From: Diprion similis
Lineage: Eukaryota; Arthropoda; Insecta; Hymenoptera; Diprionidae
DNA length: 64,000 nt
NCBI RefSeq assembly: GCF_021155765.1
Contig: NC_060118.1
Span: 2,666,001 to 2,730,000 of the forward strand
Reading direction: 5' to 3'
The position numbers were made by a program, and so were the translations under genes. Shown here in pieces: positions 12,101 to 24,824 of the stretch. The stretch's first letter is position 1, and each line of letters opens with the position of its first letter. A model generated the notes under the pieces. That model saw only the letters and a list, made by a program, of their open reading frames with translations, did not search any database and was not told the origin of the DNA.

Positions 12101-13947
12101 TGACTACCCCTAAAACACATATCGAATTATGCATTTTTTATTTGTAAATTGTTAAATTTTACGCATTAAAAGTCATTTTTACATAGAAAGCACAGATTAG
12201 CCTTGATAGGTAAGCCAGTACCTACTTGAATATAGAATGTAGTAGCAAAGTCTCAATTTTGAGATGTTTTTTATTTCTTGATTCAAAAAATTTGACGTGA
12301 TTATTTTTTTGTACTCCAAGAAATTGAAGTAGGAAATTTTTATATTTTTCAGAATTATTTCTCACTCTTTATTTCGAAAAATTCTAATGGGAATTTATTT
12401 TCATTCTCTTTATCCGGAACATCAAATAATGAATCAGTTCTTCTCTTTATCTAAAATTTAATTCAGAAGTAAATCTCCTTCTTCAATGAGCGAATTCGCA
12501 TTATTACTCTCAATTTTTTTATTCAAAAACTCTAAGTAAGAATTTTTTTGAAAATTTTGGTTTGATTAGCGTAATTAAGAATGAACGGTGTTATCCGTAA
12601 TTTCTAGTTTGAAACTAAAGAATAACCCGACACTGTGACGTTTTATTATGTAGTAGTGTCAAAAACGTACAGGCAGTGGGTAACGAGTTGCAAGCCGATG
12701 CGTTTGCCGGCCCAAGCACAGTGAGTGGTTCGAGGCAGCGGCTGGGCGAAAATACCACACGGCGGCGGCCAGACTGACTGTGAGTGACGGGGTAAGCGGC
12801 ACAGCGATGGGTGTTACGCCTCTCTTCGCCGAGTGTGCACAAAGTAAGTTATTTGGTATATTATACCAGCCCGATTCAATTTCTTTTGAACGGAGCAAAA
12901 ATACCTTTTTTTTTTATCGATTTTCGCGATATTTGCACTCGAGTGCACTTCCGTTTTTCAATATGAACATATCTTCCGAAGGAGACAAGTATTTTACATA
13001 CGCAGTGTTTTTCAGTAAAATCGCTATGAACTAAATAGTATCAATTTTTATTCTATTCTTTCAAATATTCAGCTTCGTCTGATGGCTTCATTCGATCGTA
13101 AGACCGAACCTCTTTCGTTATTTCAACAACGAGTATTTTCTAGAGCAAGCCTGTGATTCTTATTTGGGTTTCCATGTATATACTCTAACGACTGACGATG
13201 AAACGAATTGTACTTACGGTAACGATCTGCAAAATAAAATCAAAAAATTGAAAACCACTTTTTCCAACCTATTGCTGGTGATATGCTAACGTCAAAATCT
13301 TATCTCAGACATGTTCGATGATTCGTTGGAAGTAGAAGACTCTTGAGGCTTCCGAAAGGTCTTACGACATTTCCTGTATTTGTTTTTGACAGAGATATGA
13401 TGCTTCATACCTTGACCTTTGACGCATTCATTCGAGCGATAAACTGTTTAGCATGAAACCATCCATATATAATCGGCGATAATTGATGAGAATTCGATTA
13501 TAAATAATCCGGAAAAACCATCTCTAGGTAATATCAGTCTTTAGTTTTTTATGTCCAATTTAAAATTTGAATTAATTTTTATGACGTTTCAAAAAAGTTT
13601 TATGAGTGAAAAGAGGGATTGACGAACATTGAATTACGGTCAATCGCTTTACTCTACTTCGGCAAAACCGTATATATTTGAATACTACTTATCATTGTCA
13701 TCTTTTGTCTGTGCATACTTGGATTGCGTGTTCCAGCAATTGGATTGATGCTGTAATTTCTTTCTTCCAGACTTTCAGCATGTAACTAGCAATTGTCTAC
13801 CGAATTGGTCAATGAATGATTTTCATTAACTTTTATTCATAATTATTTATCAATTTCACTTATTCGAAAAAATATTGACAAGTAGTATTTTTGTGTAGAA
13901 AGGTCTGCGTTTTCCGCTGCAAACATTATATTTTTTAAAAACCATGT
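9183..13947. other. Palindrome left arm, no gene recognised
   Basis: Long AT-rich DNA with scattered stops in all frames. Short open stretches at 11414-11707 and 12615-12898 show no domain and are mirrored exactly on the other arm. 'atgtacgccggaatta' occurs twice (about 9541 and 9888), hinting at further decayed repeats. A GC-richer island lies at about 12650-12840. Confidence 0.5.
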
Positions 13948-14531
13948 AAAATATGAAATACAGTAACAGAAATACAAATATTTTTGACCTAATCTATACA
14001 TTGAATGACGAACCAAGTAACTAACCAATCAGACTAAACTAAACTAAAGCGTAGTAAACATATTACATTGCAAAGAATAGGTAGCCTGAGGCGCTTGTAT
14101 AATTTGACGGATACTAAAGTGTAGCTATGATTATGTAATTAGATGGCTTGAATTCATACATATGGATTATATATAATCTATCATTACTTAATTGCATTAC
14201 TATTAACAGGTATCTTAGTTATTATTTTCTTTTCTTAGTTTTCAAGTACAAGTTGTGCACTCGTTTCTTCAGTTTCTTACTGTTGGGGATTTTGTCTTCG
14301 GGTTTGAAATGTGCCCCGCACATCGTATATACTTTGTAAATATGGTCATCGCTGATTTCGTTGAATCTCGGATGTTGTGCTCGTTGTTTCCAAATTTAAA
14401 ACACATTTTTTTAGTTTTCCGGAAATCTGTGCCGGATAGATGTTTTATCACAACAGTTTAGCACACAGCACTTTGCAACTCGAGACATTTTTGATTTAAC
14501 ACTCTTCGTCAACAAACATTTCAAATAATAC
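13948..14531 (-). mobile_element. Internally deleted P-superfamily element (left-arm copy)
   Basis: Bases 13948-14264 match the 3' part of the P element at about 59165-59480. Bases 14265-14531 match its 5' THAP exon region at about 62932-63203. The junction lies at 'gtacaagttgtgc' fused to 'actcgtttcttc', so about 3.45 kb of transposase body is missing. The THAP exon (ATG at 14493-14495, reading MSRVAKCCVLNCC) has a stop after 25 codons where the long copy reads NEKD. Mirrored at 17688-18271. Confidence 0.8.
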
Positions 14532-14756
14532 GGCAATGCGACAAGCAACAGGTGATTCCAAGGTGATTGTTGAAAGCAGAATGGTTGACAAAATGGCGGT
14601 GGCTGACGTTGAGGGCATCCAGGAAGTAAGAGGGAGGCGTCGCACTGGGAATTGGCCTGCGACTGCAGCGCCAAGGAGTGTGCCGTGGTTGTGTGCAGTA
14701 CTAAACACGGTATCGGTCGGCCTATCTTAGATTCCAGGCCCTGGTACAGGGCAGTA
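14532..14756. repeat. Unclassified repeat with THAP-like fragment
   Basis: On the plus strand bases 14680-14706 read PWLCAVLN, resembling a THAP start, and a near copy lies at 58791-58815. No complete element boundary was found. Mirrored at 17463-17687. Confidence 0.35.
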
Positions 14757-15147
14757 ATTATTTCCGATCTTAACGCTTTTTATGTCTATCTCGACTGGAC
14801 TATAGACTTATAAGATAGACTGAACGCTCTTATGAGTTGCTTGAACCAAGGATATAAAGGACAGAGATGTGTCGGGAGTATTTCCCTCTCTGTCTGGCGA
14901 TATTAGTGGCAGGGACTAAGTATAGGAGAACGAGGAGAAATACGCATATGACAGGCGTAAAGCTGTTCCACTTCCACTGCTCCGTTGTCTCCCACCATGA
15001 CGCCGCTTGAAAAGAGAGAGCAGTACTCCCGGATATCTCTGTCCTTCATATGTGAGCGTCAGTGCCTCTTATAGAAGCGGTCAGTCTATCTTATAAGTCT
15101 ATAGTCCAGTCGAGATAGACATAAAAAGCGTTAAGATCGGAAATAAT
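14757..15147. mobile_element. 391-bp MITE with ~85-bp terminal inverted repeats
   Basis: The left terminus ATTATTTCCGATCTTAACGC and the right terminus GCGTTAAGATCGGAAATAAT are inverted. Pairing continues through 'ctataagacttataagatag'-like sequence, apart from a few differences. The inner 'ttccctctctgtc' blocks recall the CTTAGAG family. No target duplication was recognised. Mirrored at 17072-17462. Confidence 0.7.
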
Positions 15148-17071
15148 GAGAGAGTGCGATTTTTTTTTAACCTTCAGGAGGGGTGGTCGGTAGTCTAAAT
15201 TTCGATTTTCGGGAAAATCCCCCCATTGCGTTTGTCGCCATCTTGATTTAAAGGGTGATTTTTTTGTTCTTTGAATAACTCGCTTAATTTTAACTTGAGA
15301 GTGAAAATCATAATAACCAAAGTTATGGAAAATGCAATTCCCCACATTTTTGGTGATTATAAATTTTACCCTAGGACCGATATTTGTAGAGTTAGAATGC
15401 AAATAAGGGTGAAAAACTGTTTTTTCGGTTATTTCGTTTATTATCAACTTTATCCCAAAAATGGTAAGACGCAATCTTGTCGGAAACTTTATTTTCTTCA
15501 ATTTAGGTGATTACCATTTTGACCCTAGGATCAATATTTTCCGACTTACACTTCATTCAGAGGTGGGAATTTTTTTTATTTACAATTATTTCGTTTATCA
15601 TCAACTTTATCGTAAAAATGGTAGGGTGTAATTTTGTAGAAAACTTTATTTGCTTGAATTTTGGTTGATACCATTTTTACCCTAGGATCAACATTTTCTG
15701 ACTTACACTTCATTCAGGGGTGGGGATTTTTTTTTTATTTACGATTATTTCGTTTATCATTAACTTTATCGTAAAAATGGTAGGAAGTAACCTTGTCGGA
15801 AACTTTATTTTCTTCAATTTAGGTTATTACCATTTTTACCCTAGGATCAATATTTTCCAACTTACACTTCATTCAGGGGTGGGGATTTTTTTTCTTTACA
15901 GTTATTTCGTTTATTATCAACTTTATCGTAAAAATGGTAAGAAGTAATCTTGTTGGAAACTGTATTTGCTTAAATTTTGGTTATCACCATTTTTACCCTA
16001 GGATCACTATTTTGAAAGACGTAATAAAAATAGCTGTGCAATTCTTTTTTCAGTTCGTTTATTTCAAAGTTTTGTATAAAAGTAGGCAATGAACACACCA
16101 GGTACGATATTTGAGTTCCTCCAGTTTGGTTGAGTCTTCGCACCGTTAAAAGGCTTTCCACCCTAAATAAAAAAAATTCTCACCCCTGAATGAAGTGTAA
16201 GTCAGAAAATATTGATCCTAGGGTAAAAATGGTAATAACCTAAATTGAAGAAAATAAAGTTTCCGACAAGGTTACTTCCTACCATTTTTACGATAAAGTT
16301 AATGATAAACGAAATAATCGTAAATAAAAAAAAAATCCCCACCCCTGAATGAAGTGTAAGTCAGAAAATGTTGATCCTAGGGTAAAAATGGTATCAACCA
16401 AAATTCAAGCAAATAAAGTTTTCTACAAAATTACACCCTACCATTTTTACGATAAAGTTGATGATAAACGAAATAATTGTAAATAAAAAAAATTCCCACC
16501 CCTGAATGAAGTGTAAGTCAGAAAATGTTGATCCTAGGGTAAAAATGGTATCAACCAAAATTCAAGCAAATAAAGTTTTCTACAAAATTACACCCTACCA
16601 TTTTTACGATAAAGTTGATGATAAACGAAATAATTGTAAATAAAAAAAATTCCCACCTCTGAATGAAGTGTAAGTCGGAAAATATTGATCCTAGGGTCAA
16701 AATGGTAATCACCTAAATTGAAGAAAATAAAGTTTCCGACAAGATTGCGTCTTACCATTTTTGGGATAAAGTTGATAATAAACGAAATAACCGAAAAAAC
16801 AGTTTTTCACCCTTATTTGCATTCTAACTCTACAAATATCGGTCCTAGGGTAAAATTTATAATCACCAAAAATGTGGGGAATTGCATTTTCCATAACTTT
16901 GGTTATTATGATTTTCACTCTCAAGTTAAAATTAAGCGAGTTATTCAAAGAACAAAAAAATCACCCTTTAAATCAAGATGGCGACAAACGCAATGGGGGG
17001 ATTTTCCCGAAAATCGAAATTTAGACTACCGACCACCCCTCCTGAAGGTTAAAAAAAAATCGCACTCTCTC
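15148..17071. mobile_element. Foldback element of ~158-bp subrepeats at palindrome centre
   Basis: Units carrying 'ccctaggatcaatatttt', 'cttacacttcattcag', 'tttcgtttat' and 'gtaaaaatggtag' recur every 157-159 bp on the left (for example at 15543, 15700 and 15859) and inverted on the right. The right side has one extra B-type unit (about 16340-16495). The left has an extra partial unit ending near 16010. A ~140-bp unique core (about 16011-16150) separates the two sets. The long open frames here (15091-15501 minus and its mirror 16718-17128 plus) translate the repeats and are not genes. Confidence 0.75.
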
Positions 17072-17462
17072 ATTATTTCCGATCTTAACGCTTTTTATGT
17101 CTATCTCGACTGGACTATAGACTTATAAGATAGACTGACCGCTTCTATAAGAGGCACTGACGCTCACATATGAAGGACAGAGATATCCGGGAGTACTGCT
17201 CTCTCTTTTCAAGCGGCGTCATGGTGGGAGACAACGGAGCAGTGGAAGTGGAACAGCTTTACGCCTGTCATATGCGTATTTCTCCTCGTTCTCCTATACT
17301 TAGTCCCTGCCACTAATATCGCCAGACAGAGAGGGAAATACTCCCGACACATCTCTGTCCTTTATATCCTTGGTTCAAGCAACTCATAAGAGCGTTCAGT
17401 CTATCTTATAAGTCTATAGTCCAGTCGAGATAGACATAAAAAGCGTTAAGATCGGAAATAAT
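17072..17462. mobile_element. Mirror copy of the 391-bp MITE
   Basis: Right-arm counterpart of 14757-15147, in inverted orientation. Confidence 0.7.
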
Positions 17463-17687
17463 TACTGCCCTGTACCAGGGCCTGGAATCTAAGATAGGCC
17501 GACCGATACCGTGTTTAGTACTGCACACAACCACGGCACACTCCTTGGCGCTGCAGTCGCAGGCCAATTCCCAGTGCGACGCCTCCCTCTTACTTCCTGG
17601 ATGCCCTCAACGTCAGCCACCGCCATTTTGTCAACCATTCTGCTTTCAACAATCACCTTGGAATCACCTGTTGCTTGTCGCATTGCC

Positions 17688-18271
17688 GTATTATTTGAAA
17701 TGTTTGTTGACGAAGAGTGTTAAATCAAAAATGTCTCGAGTTGCAAAGTGCTGTGTGCTAAACTGTTGTGATAAAACATCTATCCGGCACAGATTTCCGG
17801 AAAACTAAAAAAATGTGTTTTAAATTTGGAAACAACGAGCACAACATCCGAGATTCAACGAAATCAGCGATGACCATATTTACAAAGTATATACGATGTG
17901 CGGGGCACATTTCAAACCCGAAGACAAAATCCCCAACAGTAAGAAACTGAAGAAACGAGTGCACAACTTGTACTTGAAAACTAAGAAAAGAAAATAATAA
18001 CTAAGATACCTGTTAATAGTAATGCAATTAAGTAATGATAGATTATATATAATCCATATGTATGAATTCAAGCCATCTAATTACATAATCATAGCTACAC
18101 TTTAGTATCCGTCAAATTATACAAGCGCCTCAGGCTACCTATTCTTTGCAATGTAATATGTTTACTACGCTTTAGTTTAGTTTAGTCTGATTGGTTAGTT
18201 ACTTGGTTCGTCATTCAATGTATAGATTAGGTCAAAAATATTTGTATTTCTGTTACTGTATTTCATATTTT
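17688..18271 (+). mobile_element. Internally deleted P-superfamily element (right-arm copy)
   Basis: Exact inverted counterpart of 13948-14531, with the same deletion junction and the same premature stop in the THAP exon (17725-17802). Confidence 0.8.
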
Positions 18272-21200
18272 ACATGGTTTTTAAAAAATATAATGTTTGC
18301 AGCGGAAAACGCAGACCTTTCTACACAAAAATACTACTTGTCAATATTTTTTCGAATAAGTGAAATTGATAAATAATTATGAATAAAAGTTAATGAAAAT
18401 CATTCATTGACCAATTCGGTAGACAATTGCTAGTTACATGCTGAAAGTCTGGAAGAAAGAAATTACAGCATCAATCCAATTGCTGGAACACGCAATCCAA
18501 GTATGCACAGACAAAAGATGACAATGATAAGTAGTATTCAAATATATACGGTTTTGCCGAAGTAGAGTAAAGCGATTGACCGTAATTCAATGTTCGTCAA
18601 TCCCTCTTTTCACTCATAAAACTTTTTTGAAACGTCATAAAAATTAATTCAAATTTTAAATTGGACATAAAAAACTAAAGACTGATATTACCTAGAGATG
18701 GTTTTTCCGGATTATTTATAATCGAATTCTCATCAATTATCGCCGATTATATATGGATGGTTTCATGCTAAACAGTTTATCGCTCGAATGAATGCGTCAA
18801 AGGTCAAGGTATGAAGCATCATATCTCTGTCAAAAACAAATACAGGAAATGTCGTAAGACCTTTCGGAAGCCTCAAGAGTCTTCTACTTCCAACGAATCA
18901 TCGAACATGTCTGAGATAAGATTTTGACGTTAGCATATCACCAGCAATAGGTTGGAAAAAGTGGTTTTCAATTTTTTGATTTTATTTTGCAGATCGTTAC
19001 CGTAAGTACAATTCGTTTCATCGTCAGTCGTTAGAGTATATACATGGAAACCCAAATAAGAATCACAGGCTTGCTCTAGAAAATACTCGTTGTTGAAATA
19101 ACGAAAGAGGTTCGGTCTTACGATCGAATGAAGCCATCAGACGAAGCTGAATATTTGAAAGAATAGAATAAAAATTGATACTATTTAGTTCATAGCGATT
19201 TTACTGAAAAACACTGCGTATGTAAAATACTTGTCTCCTTCGGAAGATATGTTCATATTGAAAAACGGAAGTGCACTCGAGTGCAAATATCGCGAAAATC
19301 GATAAAAAAAAAAGGTATTTTTGCTCCGTTCAAAAGAAATTGAATCGGGCTGGTATAATATACCAAATAACTTACTTTGTGCACACTCGGCGAAGAGAGG
19401 CGTAACACCCATCGCTGTGCCGCTTACCCCGTCACTCACAGTCAGTCTGGCCGCCGCCGTGTGGTATTTTCGCCCAGCCGCTGCCTCGAACCACTCACTG
19501 TGCTTGGGCCGGCAAACGCATCGGCTTGCAACTCGTTACCCACTGCCTGTACGTTTTTGACACTACTACATAATAAAACGTCACAGTGTCGGGTTATTCT
19601 TTAGTTTCAAACTAGAAATTACGGATAACACCGTTCATTCTTAATTACGCTAATCAAACCAAAATTTTCAAAAAAATTCTTACTTAGAGTTTTTGAATAA
19701 AAAAATTGAGAGTAATAATGCGAATTCGCTCATTGAAGAAGGAGATTTACTTCTGAATTAAATTTTAGATAAAGAGAAGAACTGATTCATTATTTGATGT
19801 TCCGGATAAAGAGAATGAAAATAAATTCCCATTAGAATTTTTCGAAATAAAGAGTGAGAAATAATTCTGAAAAATATAAAAATTTCCTACTTCAATTTCT
19901 TGGAGTACAAAAAAATAATCACGTCAAATTTTTTGAATCAAGAAATAAAAAACATCTCAAAATTGAGACTTTGCTACTACATTCTATATTCAAGTAGGTA
20001 CTGGCTTACCTATCAAGGCTAATCTGTGCTTTCTATGTAAAAATGACTTTTAATGCGTAAAATTTAACAATTTACAAATAAAAAATGCATAATTCGATAT
20101 GTGTTTTAGGGGTAGTCAACCAGTTCCGACGAGCGGCTGTCGAACTCATGGGTTGAACTATATAGACCTTTTGAACTAGATGAACTCGTCACCTACACGT
20201 AATTACACGTCTCTACTCTCTAATTCTCCACGCAGGGAATGAGCGGTCAAAAAGATAAGTAGTATCAACGGACAAAACTACTGTAAATTGATATCAAGCA
20301 CTGTTGAGTGACAAATTCTTATTCGTAGAAAGTTGATTCGGAAGATTGATAAATATTAAAATGTTGGAATCGATACTTCCAGAGTAATTAGAACTTAGAG
20401 AATAAAAGTAGTAGAACTCGATGAAGAAGGAGTTGTAAATTGGCTTGTCGGAGTATGGAATACAAGCATATTTTTGACAGGTGGAATAGATCTACATACT
20501 TGTAGAGAACGTTGATGAAGATATACCTATATCTTTCGTCAGGGATTTATACCTATTGCGTAAATGCATACATTGTATGTGACGATACCCCGGTGTCAGC
20601 TGATGCGCCCGCCGACACGACTTTACTGGGTGCAGGGTCTGATTACGTAGTTTCAATTTCATTGCAAATTTTGCGCTATAGAGTTTTTGTCTTGTTTCAC
20701 CCGTTTTCAAAATCATGTACTTGCACATCTAAACTCCTGAAAGTTGAGTCTTTCGAGATTTATCAAAATTTTAAATTGCATGAGTTTGAGTCGAGGTTTG
20801 AGTAATATCTACGGTGCAGGTTTCTGATGTTTCTCAGATTTTTCGGATAGCTCTGTGAACAAAAATACGTCTCCGACATATCGATAGTAATAGCTAGCGT
20901 TGATAATTTTTTTCAAAGATCAGCAAGGGATTGGACGCAGAAGACTCAAAGCTTTCGGAAGATTTTGCAACCAATCATCGACTTTTTTTGACACGTAAAT
21001 CAAATTCCAAAGCTACGTATCTGTACTTTTTAGGCTGACACGCTTTTCACTTAACGATAATAAAAACTTATCACGCGCACTTGTAACTCTTAATATTCCA
21101 GAAAAAACATTTTCATATAAGAAGGAAGATTATGGTCTGCGACAAAGTGATCTTTGTGTTCAATTATAAATACGTACAAACAAATTCTTGGGTTATCCTC

Positions 21201-23036
21201 TTGCTACACTACTTTCGATTAACGTTTTCGGTACTCTTTTTATTCTAGGCGCCTACAAACCTGGTATTTCCTTTTGTTTTGAACAGTCTCTTCAACTTTT
21301 TCAACTGCACCTTTCGAACAGGTAACAATATAGTTAAATTTCACTTCTTGAAATCAAATAAATGTGCAACAGTGCGAGGTGTAACTATACTTTTTTCAAC
21401 TTCCTTTGATGTGGAATAGCAGGTTTCGACTATGAGTAACTTTTGGTAACGGTAGTACGTACAGCCGACGGGATGAAAATTGACTATACGGATAATGTTG
21501 CGTTGGAAATAGAATTTAATGATTTGAGAGCCATCGGATTACCCCACTTGAAAATCAGTTAATGAAAAACAACCGTTGATTTTTCAGTAATGTTATTTAT
21601 GTATTTCTGAACATTTCAAAATTTTCCCCCTGAGGAAAAGATTTTTTGCGTCTCTATTTGGTACTTGATGAATTAATAATAATCAATATTTAGTTTCTCA
21701 ACAATTGAGAAGAAAAAGATGGTTTGATAAGTAGTTCAATACTATGCAGAAGGTAAAATAATTTTTTCTACCTATTTGTCGTCTCATTTCCAAAAAGTTG
21801 TATTACTGAAAGACAATGTTAACATCTTATAAAAATTTTCAATAAATGCACAAGACTTTTGTTCTAGAATTCAGTTAATTTGCAACGAACCCCATGGTAG
21901 ATCCATTTTCATTATTCATTTTCATATTTGTTGAAGAACTTGCGTAATTTTTCTCAACTAAAATCTAATGAGCGCTTCTAAATCTTTTTTTTCTTTTCTT
22001 TTAGAATTTTTCGGATGTTTTCAAAACTTGGAACATTGAATTTGTTCAATTAACAATTTTAGAAGTGCGCAACAGAGCCAAAGAATTCTTCGTAGGGACA
22101 TTCTTGAAACGATTAGAATTGAAAATGAAGCAGTGTCAAATTTTTCCAAAATGTTTGTATCTCAAAGTTGATTTCCTAAAAAAACTTTGAAAACGTAAAT
22201 TAAACATCTTAGAGATGCCACTGTCGCCTATAAAATATTTTTTATATTCAGGTACATGTAAACGACACTCGTTCATGCAAGATCTAAGTGCAAGATTGAC
22301 TTTTATTTCTCCGTTGTATAATTCCGGCGTACATATTTCTCGTACAGGACTTTCTTAACGTATCAAATTCACGATGGCGACGACGTTGGACGGTATGTTA
22401 CCAACGTTTTGCACGTAGTAGTTGTTGATTATGAAGAACTTCTTTTACCGGCCTGGTCAGTTACTTGGTCGATAATACGTGAAACTGCTAATACCCCCAA
22501 ACCCGCCCAGGCCCGCCGAACTGTTACGAAAAATAACCCAGGGTTATAAGTCTTTACATATCCTCAGTCAACGCTCGAACTGCATAGGTATGTACGAACA
22601 CAGCTTCAATTCTTTTGTATAAGAAACTGTGCAGGTAAGCACATTTTCTTTAAATCCAATTTTAATTCCGGCGTACATTCTATAGAGGTGCTAAGCACCA
22701 GAATAATACCATAAGTATAAATGTGTACAGAGAAAAAAAAAAAAAAAATGATAACACAATGACAGAATGGATAGAAAATATCGCGTTGAATAATTCGTAA
22801 ATTATTGTATATAGAACAAGTGTCGGTTTTAGCAACCATAAATATTATCGTTTTTTCGGAGGAATTTTATTTATTGGATGAAAATATTATTAATTATAAA
22901 TTGAATAGGTGCTGAATTGTTGCTATTTGTCGTTAGATGGAATGGAAAATATTCAATTTCCTTCGTTGAATATAATTTTCGGAAGAATCACGGTATTCAA
23001 AGTTGGTAAAATCGGCCCTTGGAAGCAGATTCAACT
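18272..23036. other. Palindrome right arm, no gene recognised
   Basis: Inverted duplicate of 9183-13947. No domain-bearing frame. Confidence 0.5.
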
Positions 23037-23135
23037 TCAAATTAATAATCCATTATTCTCTACTTCGACCTCACATTGTTTTTTGGATTTTAAGAATGAT
23101 CTGTTTTTGCAGTTAGGCGCTACACAATAAGGCAT
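23037..23135 (-). pseudogene. THAP first-exon start, mirror copy
   Basis: Inverted counterpart of 9084-9182. Confidence 0.55.
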
Positions 23136-23402
23136 GTTGTATTATTCTGAATTCTCAGTCCGTGTCGGCTACCTTCTGACTTAACCTATACAATGATAAC
23201 AAACAACTTCACGTGCGTACACATCTGTGTGTGTCCGTGGTATACGCATATATGGGTATACGTATAGCTATTTAGCTCATCAAGATGGCTGACCGCTCTG
23301 ATTCTGTTGGGATACAGGGATATACGCAATAGAGCAATTGATTATATTTGGATAGATATAGTATATTTCCATCAACATGATGTATGTACATCCTTTGTCG
23401 AC

Positions 23403-24171
23403 GACATGCCGTCAATTTAAGACTCGACGAATATATAAATATGATAAAATTAAATATTTATACTTAAATTGACGGCTTAATTTAAGACTCGACGAATATA
23501 TAAATATGATAAAATTAAATATTAATACTTAAATTGACGGCTTATGCACTTTGTGAAAGAGGTTATTCGTGCCCTCGCAATCTTAGAAGTTATATGGATG
23601 ACAGCGCCGAGAGGCTGTCGTCGTGGTTTCTCCCATTTCTCCTGTGCACTGTTTCACCGGCCATAGGCACATAAAATACGAGTAGAAAAGAAACAAAAGT
23701 TGAAAAAATAAAGTTAGCCACAGTGCATGCATCGATGAACATTACTGTTACCAAAACAACCATACACGAAAATCATTGTGCACATTTGTTTTCACAATAT
23801 ATAAAGATACGTGAGGACCCACAACATTCCCGCGAAAGTGAGGTTATATATTCATATTTACTTACAGTTGCTGATTTTTATGGTAACGAGAAAAACGTCA
23901 CTTGTTTGGCATTATTTATGCTTTGATTTTTTACATACTTGATATTGTAACATAATTTGACGTCACATGAAATTGGCATCTTTGGAAAAAAGTTCGTTTG
24001 TTACCCAATGTTTACTAAAAGAATATGGCGACCCCGTCATCACACCGACAATACTACATACATCGCATGTTCACTGACGCTACACATACACGTTATATTT
24101 TTCCTCTGAGCCGCTAGGGGCGCTGTAATAGGGCGATACGGGTACCTTCCGCTCTATCCTATACTCTTTGG
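23403..24171. mobile_element. Mirror copies of the 59-bp-duplication MITE and the THAP TIR element
   Basis: Inverted counterpart of 8048-8816. It includes the decayed THAP exon on the minus strand (23881-23979) and the element end at about 24150-24171. Confidence 0.6.
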
Positions 24172-24210
24172 TTAAAGCCTTTGAGTGAGATGTGTACACT
24201 GAACTCTATA

Positions 24211-24823
24211 CTTAGAGCATATACAGTATGGAGGAAGCCTTGTATACCCTTTCGTGTAAGTGGAAAACGGCACAGAGAGGGGAATATTAAGACGAGTACC
24301 TTTCTCTGTCTCGCACGCTCGCGATTGGATGACTGCAGGCAGCGCCCCGAACACTCACGCTCGTTGCACAGGGCCCCGGCGCCCTAGGTTTGTTGAACAT
24401 ACCTTGGAAGCTTATAAACACTGCCTATAGCAGACTTCAATACTTGATGAATGAAATCATGACAGGGAAATGTTTCTACGTGCGAACTTGAGCAAGATGT
24501 TATAGAAGGTTTTATTAGTTTTCATCGGTAAGTTTCACGTTACTCATTTTTTAGGTTATGATAGGGTTTGTATCAACAATTTTGTGCCACTCAATCATAT
24601 ATTTCTCAACAGTTTACCGACTTGTTTCAATCGTCTGACCCCCTAGTGCATTTGCATGTGTAGGACATGTTCTTCGTACTACAATATCGCTGCAGTGCTT
24701 GGGGCACTCAATTACGATAAGTACGCTCTTGCTGTAGAAAGAGAGAAATACTCGTCTTACTATGTCCCTCTCTTTCGCGGGTTTTCCGTCGCCACGCTTC
24801 CCCCATACTGTATATGCTCTAAG
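24211..24823. mobile_element. Mirror copy of the CTTAGAG MITE, lacking an outer TSD
   Basis: Inverted counterpart of 7396-8008. The inner flank keeps the duplicated target (ACTCTATA, 24203-24210). The outer flank reads ATGTGAAC rather than a copy of it. This asymmetry matters for how the palindrome formed. Confidence 0.85.
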
Positions 24824-24824
24824 A

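Larger units (their letters stand above)
7395..24824. repeat. 17.4-kb near-perfect palindrome (inverted duplication)
   Basis: Every landmark at position x on the left is found inverted at 32219-x on the right. Examples are blocks at 8293, 9089, 11414, 12615, 13843, 14411 and 15091, mirrored at 23926, 23130, 20805, 19604, 18376, 17808 and 17128. The arms pair from 7395/24824 inward to 15724/16495 (8330 bp each). By eye I found only two mismatched pairs: 7417/24802 and 11407/20812. The 770-bp centre (15725-16494) is unequal: both sides hold ~158-bp subrepeats in different number. The left outer edge is the end of a MITE; the right outer edge is the end of the mirrored MITE. No conserved gene is inside. 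Confidence 0.95.

Noticed and set aside
15091..17128. Identical 136-codon open frames on opposite strands at the palindrome centre as a gene pair
   Set aside because: They translate the ~158-bp noncoding subrepeats and adjoining MITE sequence; there is no domain and the repetition explains the identity.
7395..24824. The whole palindrome as a single giant transposon mobilised by its outer MITE ends
   Set aside because: An 8-bp duplication would be needed at 7388-7395 and 24824-24831. The left is TATAGAGT and the right ATGTGAAC, so a simple transposition is not supported.
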